Assembly: GCA_902786595.1 (NCBI GenBank)
Contig: CADADB010000006.1
Span: 1-64,000 of the forward strand
DNA: 64,000 bases
Direction: 5' to 3'
Origin: an uncultured Bacteroidota bacterium
Lineage (GTDB): Bacteria; Bacteroidota; Bacteroidia; Bacteroidales; WCHB1-69
Shown: one piece after another, positions 51,501 through 59,819 of the stretch
Layout of the letters: every line of letters begins with the position of its first letter
Position numbering within the stretch: the stretch's first letter is position 1
Made by a program: the position numbers and the translations under genes
The notes under the pieces: model-generated
The model's input: only the letters and a program-made list of their open reading frames with translations
What the model was told of the DNA's origin: nothing
The model's database searches: none

Positions 51501-51780
51501 AGACCTGGATGGAAACATCACCCGAGGCGGATGCCGAACTGGTGATGTAGGTCATACCGGGCACGCCGTTGATGTTCTCCTCCAGCGGTTGCACCACCGA
51601 TTTCATGATGGTGTTCGCGTCGGCACCGGTGTAGGATGTCGAGACGCGCACTGTCGGCGGGGCGATGTTCGGGTATTGCTCGATGGGCAGCGAGGTAATG
51701 CAGATAAAGCCCACCAGCATGATGACAATCGCAATAGCGCATGCCATCACATGTCTGTTGATGAAAATATTTCCCTTCAT
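48577..51780 (-). CDS. RND multidrug efflux pump, inner-membrane transporter (HAE1, AcrB-like)
   Basis: The 1067-residue protein has twelve membrane helices and two large periplasmic loops. It begins with FINRHVMACAIAIVIMLVGF, SLPIEQYPNIAPPTVRVSTSYTGA, and carries GTVVDDAIVVVEAV with the proton-relay aspartates of helix 4, and MLIGLLAKTAILITEFA in the second half. The C-terminal tail is acidic (ENASEVVVSENANENKSEQ). The hydrophobe/amphiphile class fits better than heavy-metal pumps. Confidence 0.93.
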   Translation of the reverse strand: MKGNIFINRHVMACAIAIVIMLVGFICITSLPIEQYPNIAPPTVRVSTSYTGADANTIMKSVVQPLEENINGVPGMTYITSSASASGDVSIQVYFEQGTDPDLAAVNVQNRVSRATALLPAEVTKVGIQVMKQQSNILHIGALKSVDGKYDADFIANYIDINVRPRLMRITGVGDVMALGNTYALRIWLKPDVMAQYGLEPNDVFAAIGGQSFVAATGSLGEQSENAYQYSLEYKGTLKTVEEFNDIVLRTSDGGHLLHLSDVADVEIGAVSYNFTSNIDGKPGTIYMVFQAPGANATEVNARINKLYEELQPTMPAGLEFEILETSDDFLFAAIHNVVETLIIAILLVILVVYFFLQSFKATIIPSVSIIVSLLGTFAVVKVAGFSLNILTLFALVLAIGTVVDDAIVVVEAVMAKMEGGISDAREATRQAMSDVSIAVISCTLVFMAVFIPVAFMPGTSGSFFLQFGVTLASAVGLSCISALTLCPALCGLMMRYSKDEQEKKNLNYYVKKAYTVSYNAILNKYKSGVAKFIKRPWVAGVLLACAAVLLILSMRGLPSGLVPQEDQGVFFAEVRAPEGCTLHETEEIVKKVEERVKKIPELESYAVINGYGMMAGRSGSCYATLIIRLKNWDDRPGMNHNIMLVYGRFAMDCKDIKNAKVIPFQMPQVPGYGSNSSVNLVLQDMQDRPMSEFNADATKFLAKLNERPEIMAAMSTYSERFPKYDVSVDAAQCDRAGVSPAAVLKTLGAYCGGSYVGNFNQFGKVYRIMANAAPEYRLDPSALNNIFVRVRGGKMAPISEFVTLKEIVGSASVEHFNLYQSITCGVMTASGFSEGDAHEAIAEVFKEEMPAGYGYEYGGMSREVEEAAGSNATVLIYVICVILIYLILASLYNSWFTPWAVLLSVPFGLLGSFGVVWLVSRLHLPGMENNIYLQTGVIMLIGLLAKTAILITEFASERRAQGLSIRDAAFAACEERLRPILMTVVTMIAGMIPLIIAGGAGANGNRVLALGVTAGMAVGTLALVFVVPAFFIVFQNLHEKVHGVPVAENASEVVVSENANENKSEQ

Positions 51781-51783
51781 GGC

Positions 51784-52902
51784 TTATTTCTCGGTTTTGG
51801 GTGCCGCGGGGAACAAAACTTGCTCTCCTTCTTGCACGTTATTCGCTCCAACGGTCACAATCTTGTCGCCGACTTCCAGGCCGCTCGTGATGATGAAGTC
51901 CTTGCCGTTGCCGGCATCCGAATATGTCACAGCGACAGCGGTGGCGGTGCTGTCCGGTTTTACCTTATAAACCAGCGACTTGTCCTGAAGGCGTACCACG
52001 GCGTTTTGCGGAACAACCATCACGTCCTTCTTGTCGGCAGGCAGAATGATAGTGCCCTGGATACCGCTGTACAGCTGGCCATCGGGGTTGGGGAAGGTGG
52101 CCTTGCAGGCGATGGTGCCCGTGGAGGCGTTCACCACACCGGTGGCGCTGGAAACACGTCCCTTGTGCGGATATTCCGTGCCGTTCTTCATCACGAAGGT
52201 CACGTTCGGAAATTTTTTCAGCGCATCCTCTATCTTCCCCTCGTAGCCGCTGGCAACGGCCTGCTCCAGCACTGACTCAGGTATGGAGAAGAGGGCATCC
52301 ATCATCGTGTTGCCGCTGACAATGGTGAGTTGGGTGCCCGGTGTCACCTGAATGCCTTCCGTAACGGGAATCTCACCGATGATACCTTCTACGGGTGAGG
52401 TGATAGTACAGAAGCCCAGATTTACTTTGGCACGGCTTACGGCCGCACGTGCTTGGCTCACAGCCGCTTGCGCCTGATTGTAGGAATTTTCCGAATTGTC
52501 GAGCATGTAGCGGCTCACGATATTCTTTTCAAACAGGTTCTTGTTTGACTCGTACTCCAGCTTCGCGCTTCTCGCCGATGCCTCGGCGGCCTGCAGGTTC
52601 GCCTGTGCGGCCTCTAATTCCAGCTGTGCGTTGCGGGAGTCGATGACGAACAGCGTCGTGCCTTTCTTCACCTGCTGACCTTCGCTCACGCAGATTTTCA
52701 TCAGCTGACCGCTCACTTGCGGCGAGATGGTCACGTCAGATTGCCCTTTCAGCTTCGCGCTGAACTTCACGGGCACCGAGATGTCCTGTTTTTCCACAAT
52801 TATCGTCTCGTACGAAGTTTTCGTTTCCTTGGGCACATCCACCCCGCAAGACACCAATCCGGCCATGATGCCGAAAAAGCACAACCATTTTAACATTTTC
52901 AT
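51784..52902 (-). CDS. RND efflux periplasmic adaptor lipoprotein
   Basis: The 372-residue protein has a lipoprotein signal (lipobox LVSC, Cys19 of MKMLKWLCFFGIMAGLVSC), the lipoyl/barrel-sandwich parts DVTISPQVSGQLMKICVSEGQQVKKGTTLFVID, and an alpha-hairpin of heptads (ELEAAQANLQAAEASARSAKLEYE). It bridges the inner-membrane pump and the channel. It is the first gene of the three-gene operon, 3 bases ahead of the pump gene. Confidence 0.92.
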   Translation of the reverse strand: MKMLKWLCFFGIMAGLVSCGVDVPKETKTSYETIIVEKQDISVPVKFSAKLKGQSDVTISPQVSGQLMKICVSEGQQVKKGTTLFVIDSRNAQLELEAAQANLQAAEASARSAKLEYESNKNLFEKNIVSRYMLDNSENSYNQAQAAVSQARAAVSRAKVNLGFCTITSPVEGIIGEIPVTEGIQVTPGTQLTIVSGNTMMDALFSIPESVLEQAVASGYEGKIEDALKKFPNVTFVMKNGTEYPHKGRVSSATGVVNASTGTIACKATFPNPDGQLYSGIQGTIILPADKKDVMVVPQNAVVRLQDKSLVYKVKPDSTATAVAVTYSDAGNGKDFIITSGLEVGDKIVTVGANNVQEGEQVLFPAAPKTEK

Positions 52903-52967
52903 ATTACTATGTTTTTGTACTGTTTTATTAAATTATCTTATTGTAAAATAACGCTGAAAATAAAAAA

Positions 52968-52976
52968 GCAAAAGTA
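52968..52976 (-). promoter_or_regulatory. -7 promoter box for the efflux operon
   Basis: Minus strand TACTTTTGC, 66 bases from the adaptor start. No adjacent TetR or AraC regulator was found. Confidence 0.65.
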
Positions 52977-53068
52977 CAATTTTTTCCAAACATAATCGCC
53001 CCGGAATTTTTGCACTGAAAGGAGAAATGTTAAAACCGCAGAACTTGCGGATTTGCGCAGAAAAATAA

Positions 53069-53096
53069 AGCGGGGAGAACTTTCGTCCTCCCCGCT
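53069..53096 (-). terminator. Intrinsic terminator of gcvP
   Basis: AGCGGGGAG (53069-53077) pairs perfectly with CTCCCCGCT (53088-53096); on the minus strand TTTATTTTT follows. Confidence 0.8.
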
Positions 53097-53122
53097 ATTC
53101 ATTATTGTGTCCTAAGAATCTC

Positions 53123-55981
53123 CTATTCGCTCAGCACGCAAACGAGATTTCTGTCGCCGTAAGCGTCGTCAATCTTGCCGACGGTCGGCCAGTACTTCTC
53201 GGTGTGCGGCAGCGGGAAGGCAGCCTGCTGACGGGTGTAAGGACGATCCCACGTGTCGGCGCAGACCACGTTCATGCTGTGCGGCGCGTTCTTGATGAGG
53301 TTGTTCGCCTTGTCGGCCTTGCCCTCTTCGATGTCGCGGATCTCCTGACGGATGGCGATCATCGCGTCGCAGAAGCGGTCGAGTTCGCTCAGCGGTTCGC
53401 TCTCGGTGGGCTCCACCATCAAGGTGCCGTGTACCGGGAAGGCCACCGTCGGAGCGTGGAAACCGTAGTCCATCAGTCTCTTGGCGATGTCGCCGACTTG
53501 CACGCCCGCGTGTTTGTCGAACTCGTTGCAGTCGAGGATCATCTCGTGAGCGCACATGCCGTTGGTGCCCGTGTAGAGGATCTTGTAGTCCTTCTCCAAA
53601 CGTGCACGCATGTAGTTGGCGTTCAGGATGGCCGTCTTGGTGACTTCCGTCAAACCCTTGCCGCCTAACATCTTGAGGTATCCGTAGGTGATCGGAATCA
53701 GGTAAGCGCTGCCGTAAGGAGCCGTAGCCACCTGGCTGCCTTGCTCACCACCGACTTTTACGGTAGCGTGGTTCGGCAAGAACGGGACGAGCTTCTCGCA
53801 GACACCGATCGGGCCAACGCCAGGACCGCCACCGCCGTGAGGCATGGCGAAGGTCTTGTGCAGGTTGAGGTGGCAGACGTCGGCGCCCATGGTGCCCGGA
53901 GAGGTGAGACCCACCTGGGCGTTCATGTTTGCACCGTCCATATAGACCAGACCGCCGTTCTCGTGGATGATCTTGATGATTTCGAGGATACCTTCCTCAA
54001 ACACGCCGTGCGTGGAAGGATAGGTGATCATCAGGCAGGATAGGTTGTCCTTGTATTGCTCGGCTTTTGCGCGGAGATCGTCAATATCGACTTCACCGTG
54101 CTCGGTAGCCTTCACCACCACGATCTTGTTGCCGGCCTTGGCAGAAGAAGCGGGGTTGGTGCCGTGTGCAGAAGACGGGATCAGGCAGATGTTGCGGTGA
54201 CCCTCGCCGCGGCTGAGGTGGTAGTTGCGGATGACGGTCATGCCGGCATACTCGCCCGCGGCGCCGGAGTTCGGTTGCAGGGAGATGGCGGCGAAACCGG
54301 TGATCTTGGCCAACCAGTTGCAAACCTCATCCAACATCTCCTTGAAGCCCTCGGCTTGGTCAGCGGGAGCGTACGGGTGGATGTTGCAGACCTCGGCCCA
54401 GCTCAGCGGCAGCATCTCGGCGGCGGCATTGAGCTTCATGGTGCAGGAGCCCAGCGGAATCATGGCGCGGTTCAGTGACAAATCCTTGACTTCCAGCATC
54501 TTCATATAACGCATCATCTCGGTTTCGGAGTGATACTGGTTGAAGATCTTGTGCTGCATGAACGGGCTCTTACGGGTCAGTTCAGCAGGGATGTGCAGGT
54601 CGGGAATGCCGCATCTGCCGTCGCACACGTGCGGGGTGAACGGTTTGCCGGCGGCAATGGCCAGCACTTCGAGGATGTCGTTGACATCGTCGTGGGTGAC
54701 GGTCTCGTCCAACGAAATCGTGAAGCAACGTTCGCAGTGGTAGCAGAGGTTGATCTCCTTCGACAGGGCCACCTTCTTCACGTCCTCGCAGGTGATGCCT
54801 TCGGGCGTTTCGAGGCAGAGGGTGTCGAAGTAATTTTCGTTATACTGTTTGAAGCCGTATTTGGCTGCTTCCTCAGCGAGAACGCCAGCCAACACGTTGA
54901 TCTTCACGGCTTTGTTCTTCAGTCCCTCGGCACCGTGCCACATGCCGTAGAAACCGGCCATGATAGCGGTGAGGGCGCTGGCGGTGCAGATGTTGGAGGT
55001 TGCGCGCTCGCGTTTGATGTGCTGCTCGCGGGTCTGCAGGGCCATGCGGACGGCGCGGTTGCCTTGTGCATCGACGGTGACACCGATGATACGGCCGGGC
55101 ATCTGGCGAAGGAACTCTTCCTTGCAAGCGTAGAAGCCGGCGGCGGGGCTGCCGTAGCCCATCGGGATGCCGAAACGTTGGGTGGAGCCGACCACGCAGT
55201 CAGCGCCCCACTCGCCCGGAGGCGTGAGCAGCGTCAGAGCCAGCAGGTCGGTGGCCACGCCCACGAAGATGTTCTTGGCGTGTGCTTTCTCGACCCATGC
55301 GCTGAAATTGTGGATGCTGCCCCAGTAGCTCGGGTATTGGATCATCGCGCCGAAGAAGGTCTCGTCGAGTTCCACCTGGTCGGGTTTGCCGATCACGAGC
55401 TCGATACCGTGAGGAGCGGCGTTGGTCTTCATCACGCCGATGGAATGCGGGAACACGCCCTCAGCGACGAAGTATTTCACCACGTTGTTCTTCTGTTGCT
55501 CGCGGCTGCGGCTGCGGAAGAACATCAGCATCATCTCGCCGGCGGCCGTGGCGTCGTCCAGCATGGAAGCGTTGGCCAACGGCATAGCGGTCAAGCTGCT
55601 GATCATCGTCTGGTAGTTCAGCAATGCTTCGATACGGCCTTGTGAAATTTCCGCCTGGTACGGAGTATAGGAGGTGTACCAACCCGGATTCTCGAAAATG
55701 TTGCGCAAGATCACCGCAGGAGTGTAGGTGTTGTAGGTACCCATACCGATGTAGGAGCGGTAAATCTTGTTCTTCGCCATCAGAGCATGGATGTGGTTGA
55801 GGTATTCGCCTTCGGTCATGCCGTCGGGAAGATCCAGCGGCTTGGGCAGGCGGATGGCGGCGGGAACCGTCTTCTCAATCAGTTCGTCCATCGTCTTGAC
55901 ACCGATGACATCTAACATTTTCTGTTGTTCGCTCACGGCAGGACCGTTGTGTCTGCACGTAAAATCGTCTTTAATTATCAT
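53123..55981 (-). CDS. gcvP: Glycine dehydrogenase (decarboxylating), P-protein of the glycine cleavage system
   Basis: The 952-residue single-chain P-protein fuses both halves found separately in some bacteria. The PLP lysine lies in VCHLNLHKTFAMPHGGGGPGVGPIGV; earlier features include YIGMGTYNTYTPAVILRNIFENPGWYTSYTPYQAEISQGR. It decarboxylates glycine and passes the aminomethyl group to GcvH. The ATG at 55981 is chosen; the longer frame starts at a TTG. No gcvT or gcvH is adjacent. Confidence 0.94.
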   Translation of the reverse strand: MIIKDDFTCRHNGPAVSEQQKMLDVIGVKTMDELIEKTVPAAIRLPKPLDLPDGMTEGEYLNHIHALMAKNKIYRSYIGMGTYNTYTPAVILRNIFENPGWYTSYTPYQAEISQGRIEALLNYQTMISSLTAMPLANASMLDDATAAGEMMLMFFRSRSREQQKNNVVKYFVAEGVFPHSIGVMKTNAAPHGIELVIGKPDQVELDETFFGAMIQYPSYWGSIHNFSAWVEKAHAKNIFVGVATDLLALTLLTPPGEWGADCVVGSTQRFGIPMGYGSPAAGFYACKEEFLRQMPGRIIGVTVDAQGNRAVRMALQTREQHIKRERATSNICTASALTAIMAGFYGMWHGAEGLKNKAVKINVLAGVLAEEAAKYGFKQYNENYFDTLCLETPEGITCEDVKKVALSKEINLCYHCERCFTISLDETVTHDDVNDILEVLAIAAGKPFTPHVCDGRCGIPDLHIPAELTRKSPFMQHKIFNQYHSETEMMRYMKMLEVKDLSLNRAMIPLGSCTMKLNAAAEMLPLSWAEVCNIHPYAPADQAEGFKEMLDEVCNWLAKITGFAAISLQPNSGAAGEYAGMTVIRNYHLSRGEGHRNICLIPSSAHGTNPASSAKAGNKIVVVKATEHGEVDIDDLRAKAEQYKDNLSCLMITYPSTHGVFEEGILEIIKIIHENGGLVYMDGANMNAQVGLTSPGTMGADVCHLNLHKTFAMPHGGGGPGVGPIGVCEKLVPFLPNHATVKVGGEQGSQVATAPYGSAYLIPITYGYLKMLGGKGLTEVTKTAILNANYMRARLEKDYKILYTGTNGMCAHEMILDCNEFDKHAGVQVGDIAKRLMDYGFHAPTVAFPVHGTLMVEPTESEPLSELDRFCDAMIAIRQEIRDIEEGKADKANNLIKNAPHSMNVVCADTWDRPYTRQQAAFPLPHTEKYWPTVGKIDDAYGDRNLVCVLSE

Positions 55982-56029
55982 ATTGATTATCAGTTTGTTA
56001 TTAATACTTTTGGACAAAATTTAAGAAAG

Positions 56030-56038
56030 GCAAAGATA
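56030..56038 (-). promoter_or_regulatory. -7 promoter box for gcvP
   Basis: Minus strand TATCTTTGCC, 49 bases from the gcvP ATG. The leader is too short for a tandem glycine riboswitch. Confidence 0.65.
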
Positions 56039-56050
56039 CAATTTTTTGGT

Positions 56051-56182
56051 TATCTTCACGTATCGCTCGTATCTGCGCGTATTATTTCTACATCATCTTC
56101 ACGTTGAGCGGGAAATACCATAATTTGATATTTTCCTGCAAATTCCGCAGAACATTACAACATTGCTTTATACGTGAAGATA
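56051..56182. repeat. 132-bp segment bounded by perfect 13-bp inverted repeats
   Basis: TATCTTCACGTAT (56051-56063) and ATACGTGAAGATA (56170-56182) are exact reverse complements. The adjacent CGCTCGTATCTGCGCGTAT and CGCGTGATACGCG extend the similarity outward or inward. An internal ATCTTCACG copy is at about 56095. The right arm encodes the C-terminus and stop of mutY. No ORF is inside; it may be a MITE-like element or inverted tandem repeats. Confidence 0.55.
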
Positions 56183-57181
56183 CGCGTGATACGCGGAAAT
56201 ACCCCGCAAAAACATCGTCATGATTTTTGGCATCGGATATTGTTCGATGTTGTCGAAATCGATAATGGATTGGTTTCCGGAGAGTTTTGGTAATTTTTTC
56301 ACGCTTTTCACGTAGAAATGCGCATGGATGATTTGGTGGGAGAGGGTTTCCCGTGCGGAGAATACAGGGGTGTCGGCAAAATCATCCGAACCGGTTTCCG
56401 TCAAAGGGAATTGGTACATATTTTTCCAAATATCGTTTTCTGATCTTTTCTCAATAATAGTCTTATTATCAGAAAGATAGACGGAGTAATGGAAATAGCG
56501 GTGTTTTTGTTCCGCTTTTTTCTTCTTGATGGGAAGAATATCCACAAGATTGTTTTTAACTGCGTAACATCCTGAAAAAAAAGGACATTCCTCGCAAAGG
56601 GGATTTTTCGGGGTGCAGTGCATCGCGCCGAAATCCATGGCCGCCTGGTTGAACACGCCGGGACGGTCACGGTCGATCTGCTCGTTGCAAATTTCTGTGA
56701 TCTGTTTTACTACAGCGGTTTGCGCCACATCTTCACATACACCGAATATCCTGCTGATGATGCGGATAACATTGCCATCCACGGCAGGGTAGGGCAGATG
56801 AAAGGCAATGGAACCGATAGCGGCGGCTGTGTAAGCTCCTATTCCTTTGAGCGACAGAATCTTATCGTATTCTTTGGGGAATTGTCCATGATGCACCGTC
56901 ATGATTTCGCGGGCGGCGGCATGCATATTGCGGGCGCGGGAGTAGTAGCCCAGTCCCTGCCACACCTTCAACACTCGCTCTTCATCGGCATCGGCCAATG
57001 CTTTGACATTCGGGAAGTTGTCGATGAAACGGAGATAGTAATCCCAGCCCTGCTGCACGCGGGTCTGCTGCAGGATGATTTCGGAAACCCAGATTTTGTA
57101 GGGGTCGGTTTCGCCGCGCCACGGGAGGTCGCGCTTGTGCTCCTCGTACCAGCCAATCAGCGTGTCGGCGAAGGCATCCAT
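56168..57181 (-). CDS. mutY: A/G-specific adenine glycosylase
   Basis: The 337-residue enzyme removes adenine mispaired with 8-oxoguanine. It shows DLPWRGETDPYKIWVSEIILQQTRV, the helix-hairpin-helix LKGIGAYTAAAIGSIAF with the catalytic Asp in PAVDGNVIRI, and the Fe-S cysteines CTPKNPLCEECPFFSGC, then a C-terminal NUDIX-like MutT domain. The last residues (SAYHAYLHV) come from a repeat arm. Its start codon overlaps the ompA stop by one base (TAATG). Confidence 0.93.
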   Translation of the reverse strand: MDAFADTLIGWYEEHKRDLPWRGETDPYKIWVSEIILQQTRVQQGWDYYLRFIDNFPNVKALADADEERVLKVWQGLGYYSRARNMHAAAREIMTVHHGQFPKEYDKILSLKGIGAYTAAAIGSIAFHLPYPAVDGNVIRIISRIFGVCEDVAQTAVVKQITEICNEQIDRDRPGVFNQAAMDFGAMHCTPKNPLCEECPFFSGCYAVKNNLVDILPIKKKKAEQKHRYFHYSVYLSDNKTIIEKRSENDIWKNMYQFPLTETGSDDFADTPVFSARETLSHQIIHAHFYVKSVKKLPKLSGNQSIIDFDNIEQYPMPKIMTMFLRGISAYHAYLHV

Positions 57182-58170
57182 TAGTTGCCCTGTATCAGTT
57201 GGAAAAGTTGGTCCAGATTGGGCGTGAGGATGATTTCCGTGCGGCGGTTTTTGGCACGTGCCTCGGGGGTGTTGTTCTCATCCAAAGGCAGGTATTCGCT
57301 TCTGCCTGAGGCAGAGAGACGTGTCGGGGCGATATTACCACTTTGCAGCAGGGCCTTCACCACGGAGGTGGCGCGCATCACACTCAAATCCCAGTTGTCC
57401 TTCACTTGACCACTGCCACGATAGGGAACGTTATCGGTGTGGCCTTCAATGTTCACGGAGATGTCCGTCTCATTTTCAAGCACTTGTGCCAACTGTTTGA
57501 TAGCTTTGAGACCCTGTTCGTTGATGGTCCAGCTGCCGGAAGCAAACAGCAGCTTGTCATCCATGGAGACGTACACCTTGCCGTCTTTTTCATGCACTTT
57601 CAAACCGCTGCCTTCGAAACCTTTCAACGCGTTGCTGACTTTATCCTTCAACGCTTTAACCTCGGCGTCTTTTTGTGCCAGAATATTCTGCATCTCATTG
57701 ATACGCTGCTCCTTAATGGCTAACTCGGCGCGTGCTTTGGTAAGAGAATCTTGCTGCGTGGCCAGCATTTTCTCTTTCACATCCAGTTCGTCTTTGTATT
57801 TGTCGAGATTGCCGAGCAAATCGTTGATGGTACTTTGGTTGGTGGTGGACACATCAGCGAAATTCTGCAGCAGTTCGTCATAGTCTTTTTTGGCTTTCTC
57901 GTATTCCCTTTCCGCATTTCTGGCCCGCATATAAAGGCGCATCGTGTCATTGCGCATTTTTTCCATTTCATCGGTCAGATTGTTCAGTTGCGTGGTCAGA
58001 CTTGATTTCGCATCCTGACAATTCTTGTTCTCCGAAGTCATGAACGTCAGTTCATCTTGGCTGCGCTGGTACTTTAATTGCAACTCATTGTATTTTTGCT
58101 TAGTGACGCAGCTTGTGAAAATGGTTATCAATGATAGAAATAAGACAGCTGTTTTGATTGTGTTTCTCAT
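57181..58170 (-). CDS. OmpA-family lipoprotein with N-terminal coiled coil
   Basis: From ATG 58170 the 329-residue protein has a lipoprotein signal (MRNTIKTAVLFLSLITIFTSC), a coiled-coil stretch (residues about 25-170: KYQRSQDELTFMTSENKNC, REYEKAKKDYDELLQNF, KEKMLATQQDSLTKARAEL) and the peptidoglycan-binding OmpA domain: SVNIEGHTDNVPYRGSG, SVMRATSVVKALL, RLSASGRSEY and KNRRTEIIL. It probably links outer membrane and wall. It is upstream and coupled to mutY. Confidence 0.9.
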   Translation of the reverse strand: MRNTIKTAVLFLSLITIFTSCVTKQKYNELQLKYQRSQDELTFMTSENKNCQDAKSSLTTQLNNLTDEMEKMRNDTMRLYMRARNAEREYEKAKKDYDELLQNFADVSTTNQSTINDLLGNLDKYKDELDVKEKMLATQQDSLTKARAELAIKEQRINEMQNILAQKDAEVKALKDKVSNALKGFEGSGLKVHEKDGKVYVSMDDKLLFASGSWTINEQGLKAIKQLAQVLENETDISVNIEGHTDNVPYRGSGQVKDNWDLSVMRATSVVKALLQSGNIAPTRLSASGRSEYLPLDENNTPEARAKNRRTEIILTPNLDQLFQLIQGN

Positions 58171-58196
58171 ATTTTGAAGATGATTAGCAATAACTT

Positions 58197-58205
58197 GCAA
58201 AAATA
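58197..58205 (-). promoter_or_regulatory. -7 promoter box for the ompA-mutY operon
   Basis: Minus strand TATTTTTGC; 27 bases from the ATG at 58170. Confidence 0.7.
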
Positions 58206-58271
58206 CGATATTAAGAGACAATTCTATTTATGCCTCAGGAAAGATATAAACAATCCGTTTTGAATAAATAA

Positions 58272-58874
58272 TCAGATGGAAACGACTTCTGTCATAGGGA
58301 TTTTGCGCAGTGCTTCGGTGATGCGGTCGGCTTCGCGCTGGCGAACGGAAATGGTATAAATGCACTGCATATAGCTTTGTCTGTCAAGGACTTGAACATT
58401 GGGGTCTTTCAGAATCTGCATGATGTCGTTCATCTTCACATATTCGAATGTTACGCGGAAGGTTTCCTGAATGGTACGCTCTTCAATCACGGCGGCGTCA
58501 AGGGCTTCGCGGGCGGCCACCTTGTAGGCATTCTGCAATCCACTGACACCCAACTTGATACCGCCAAAGTAACGCACTACAATCACTAATGTGTTCGTCA
58601 AATCTTTGGAGAGCAGCTGACCGTAAATCGGCCTGCCAGCAGTGCCTGACGGTTCCCCGTTATCGTTGAGCCGGTAGGCATCCTTGTGCGGACCGAGAAT
58701 GTAGGCATAGCAATGATGCCGCGCATCCCAGTGCTTTTTCTGGATTTCGGCGAGCCGCTGCTTCACCTCCTGCTCATTCTGCACGGGAAATGCGTACGCC
58801 AGAAACTTGCTGCGTTTTTCGCTGTAACTGCCTTCCGCCGGTTTCGCGATGGTTTTATAGCTGTCGTCGAACAT
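58272..58874 (-). CDS. YigZ/IMPACT-family protein
   Basis: The 200-residue protein has the UPF0029 domain: GSYSEKRSKFLAYAFPV, KHWDARHHCYAYILG, DAYRLNDNGEPSGTAGRPIYGQL and VVRYFGGIKLGVSGLQNAY, then the C-terminal DUF1949-type half. The family is linked to translation regulation in eukaryotes and its bacterial role is unclear. The gene starts inside the end of ribD with a 20-base overlap, so it is coupled to it. Confidence 0.88.
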   Translation of the reverse strand: MFDDSYKTIAKPAEGSYSEKRSKFLAYAFPVQNEQEVKQRLAEIQKKHWDARHHCYAYILGPHKDAYRLNDNGEPSGTAGRPIYGQLLSKDLTNTLVIVVRYFGGIKLGVSGLQNAYKVAAREALDAAVIEERTIQETFRVTFEYVKMNDIMQILKDPNVQVLDRQSYMQCIYTISVRQREADRITEALRKIPMTEVVSI

Positions 58875-59817
58875 ACATCAACAGATTATCGTCAATAGTT
58901 ACTGTTTTTTCTGGGATTCCGGGCAACTTCGGGGCCAAAAGACCTTTTCCCCACTTTTGATTCCCCACCAAAATCCGCGCTTCGTCCCATAATTCCGCTT
59001 CCATGAATTTCTCTAAGGTTTTCTTTCCCCCTTCTATGATAACAGACTGGATATTAAGACTATATAGCTTTTCAACTGCCTCTTTCGCGTTGTCTGGAAG
59101 TGGAGTATATGGCAAGGTTGAGATGATTTCTTCCCCATGTTGCATCACAAATCGTTGCGGATTTTTGCCTGGATATTCGCGGGTGGTGAGCTGCGGCTGG
59201 TCATTCAACATGGTGCGATAGCCGACCAAAATGGCATCCTCTTCGCCACGCCATTTGTGGGAAAGTACCTTCAGCGCAGGATTAGTAATCCAGTAAGAGG
59301 TCACATCGGCAGTGCTTCTGTCTATATCCATAAATCCATCACGGGTTTGCGCCCATTTCAGGATAATGTAGGGCCGGTGTTTGCGATGGAATGTGAAGAA
59401 CCGTTTGTTGAGTTCCTCGCATTCTTCGCGGCAGACATTCTCGACCACTTCCACGCCGGCCTCGCGCAGTTTACGTACGCCTGCTCCGTTTACTTTGTCG
59501 TGGTAGTCGATGGAGCCGATGACCACTTTAGGAATGCCGTAGCGGATGATGGCGTCGGCGCAGGGCGGGGTTTTCCCGAAATGGGAACAGGGCTCCAGAT
59601 TGACATATAGCGTGCATTCTTTCAACAACGCCTTGTCTTTGACGGCGTTGATGGCATTGATTTCCGCATGTGCCTCCCCGCACCGATGATGATATCCCTC
59701 GCCGACAATGATGTCGTGATGCACAATGACTGCACCCACCATCGGGTTGGGGCTCGTCTGCCCCAACCCTAATGCGGCAAGTTGCAGGCATCGATGCATA
59801 TAGGATTCATCGCTCAT
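58855..59817 (-). CDS. ribD: Bifunctional riboflavin biosynthesis deaminase/reductase RibD
   Basis: The 320-residue enzyme carries the cytidine-deaminase-like zinc site HAEINAI and PCSHFGKTPPCADAI (residues about 47-85) in the N-terminal half and the reductase domain from about residue 140 (YIILKWAQTRDGFM, ILVGYRTMLNDQPQLTTR, VIIEGGKKTLEKFME). It makes the ribitylaminouracil substrate for ribH. The ATG at 59817 gives the family start MSDESYMHRCLQLAALG. It lies 2 bases after the upstream gene. Confidence 0.93.
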   Translation of the reverse strand: MSDESYMHRCLQLAALGLGQTSPNPMVGAVIVHHDIIVGEGYHHRCGEAHAEINAINAVKDKALLKECTLYVNLEPCSHFGKTPPCADAIIRYGIPKVVIGSIDYHDKVNGAGVRKLREAGVEVVENVCREECEELNKRFFTFHRKHRPYIILKWAQTRDGFMDIDRSTADVTSYWITNPALKVLSHKWRGEEDAILVGYRTMLNDQPQLTTREYPGKNPQRFVMQHGEEIISTLPYTPLPDNAKEAVEKLYSLNIQSVIIEGGKKTLEKFMEAELWDEARILVGNQKWGKGLLAPKLPGIPEKTVTIDDNLLMYVRRQL

Positions 59818-59819
59818 CC

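Noticed and set aside
50773-52275. A 500-codon open frame on the plus strand opposite the RND pump and adaptor genes
   Set aside because: It is antisense to two well-supported genes, spans their junction and has no signal, membrane pattern or family motif.
54530-55645. A 371-codon open frame opposite gcvP
   Set aside because: Antisense shadow of a conserved enzyme gene.
55982-56050. A glycine riboswitch ahead of gcvP
   Set aside because: The leader is about 45 bases long, too short for one glycine aptamer, and no conserved GGA/GCCGAAGG-type core was seen.
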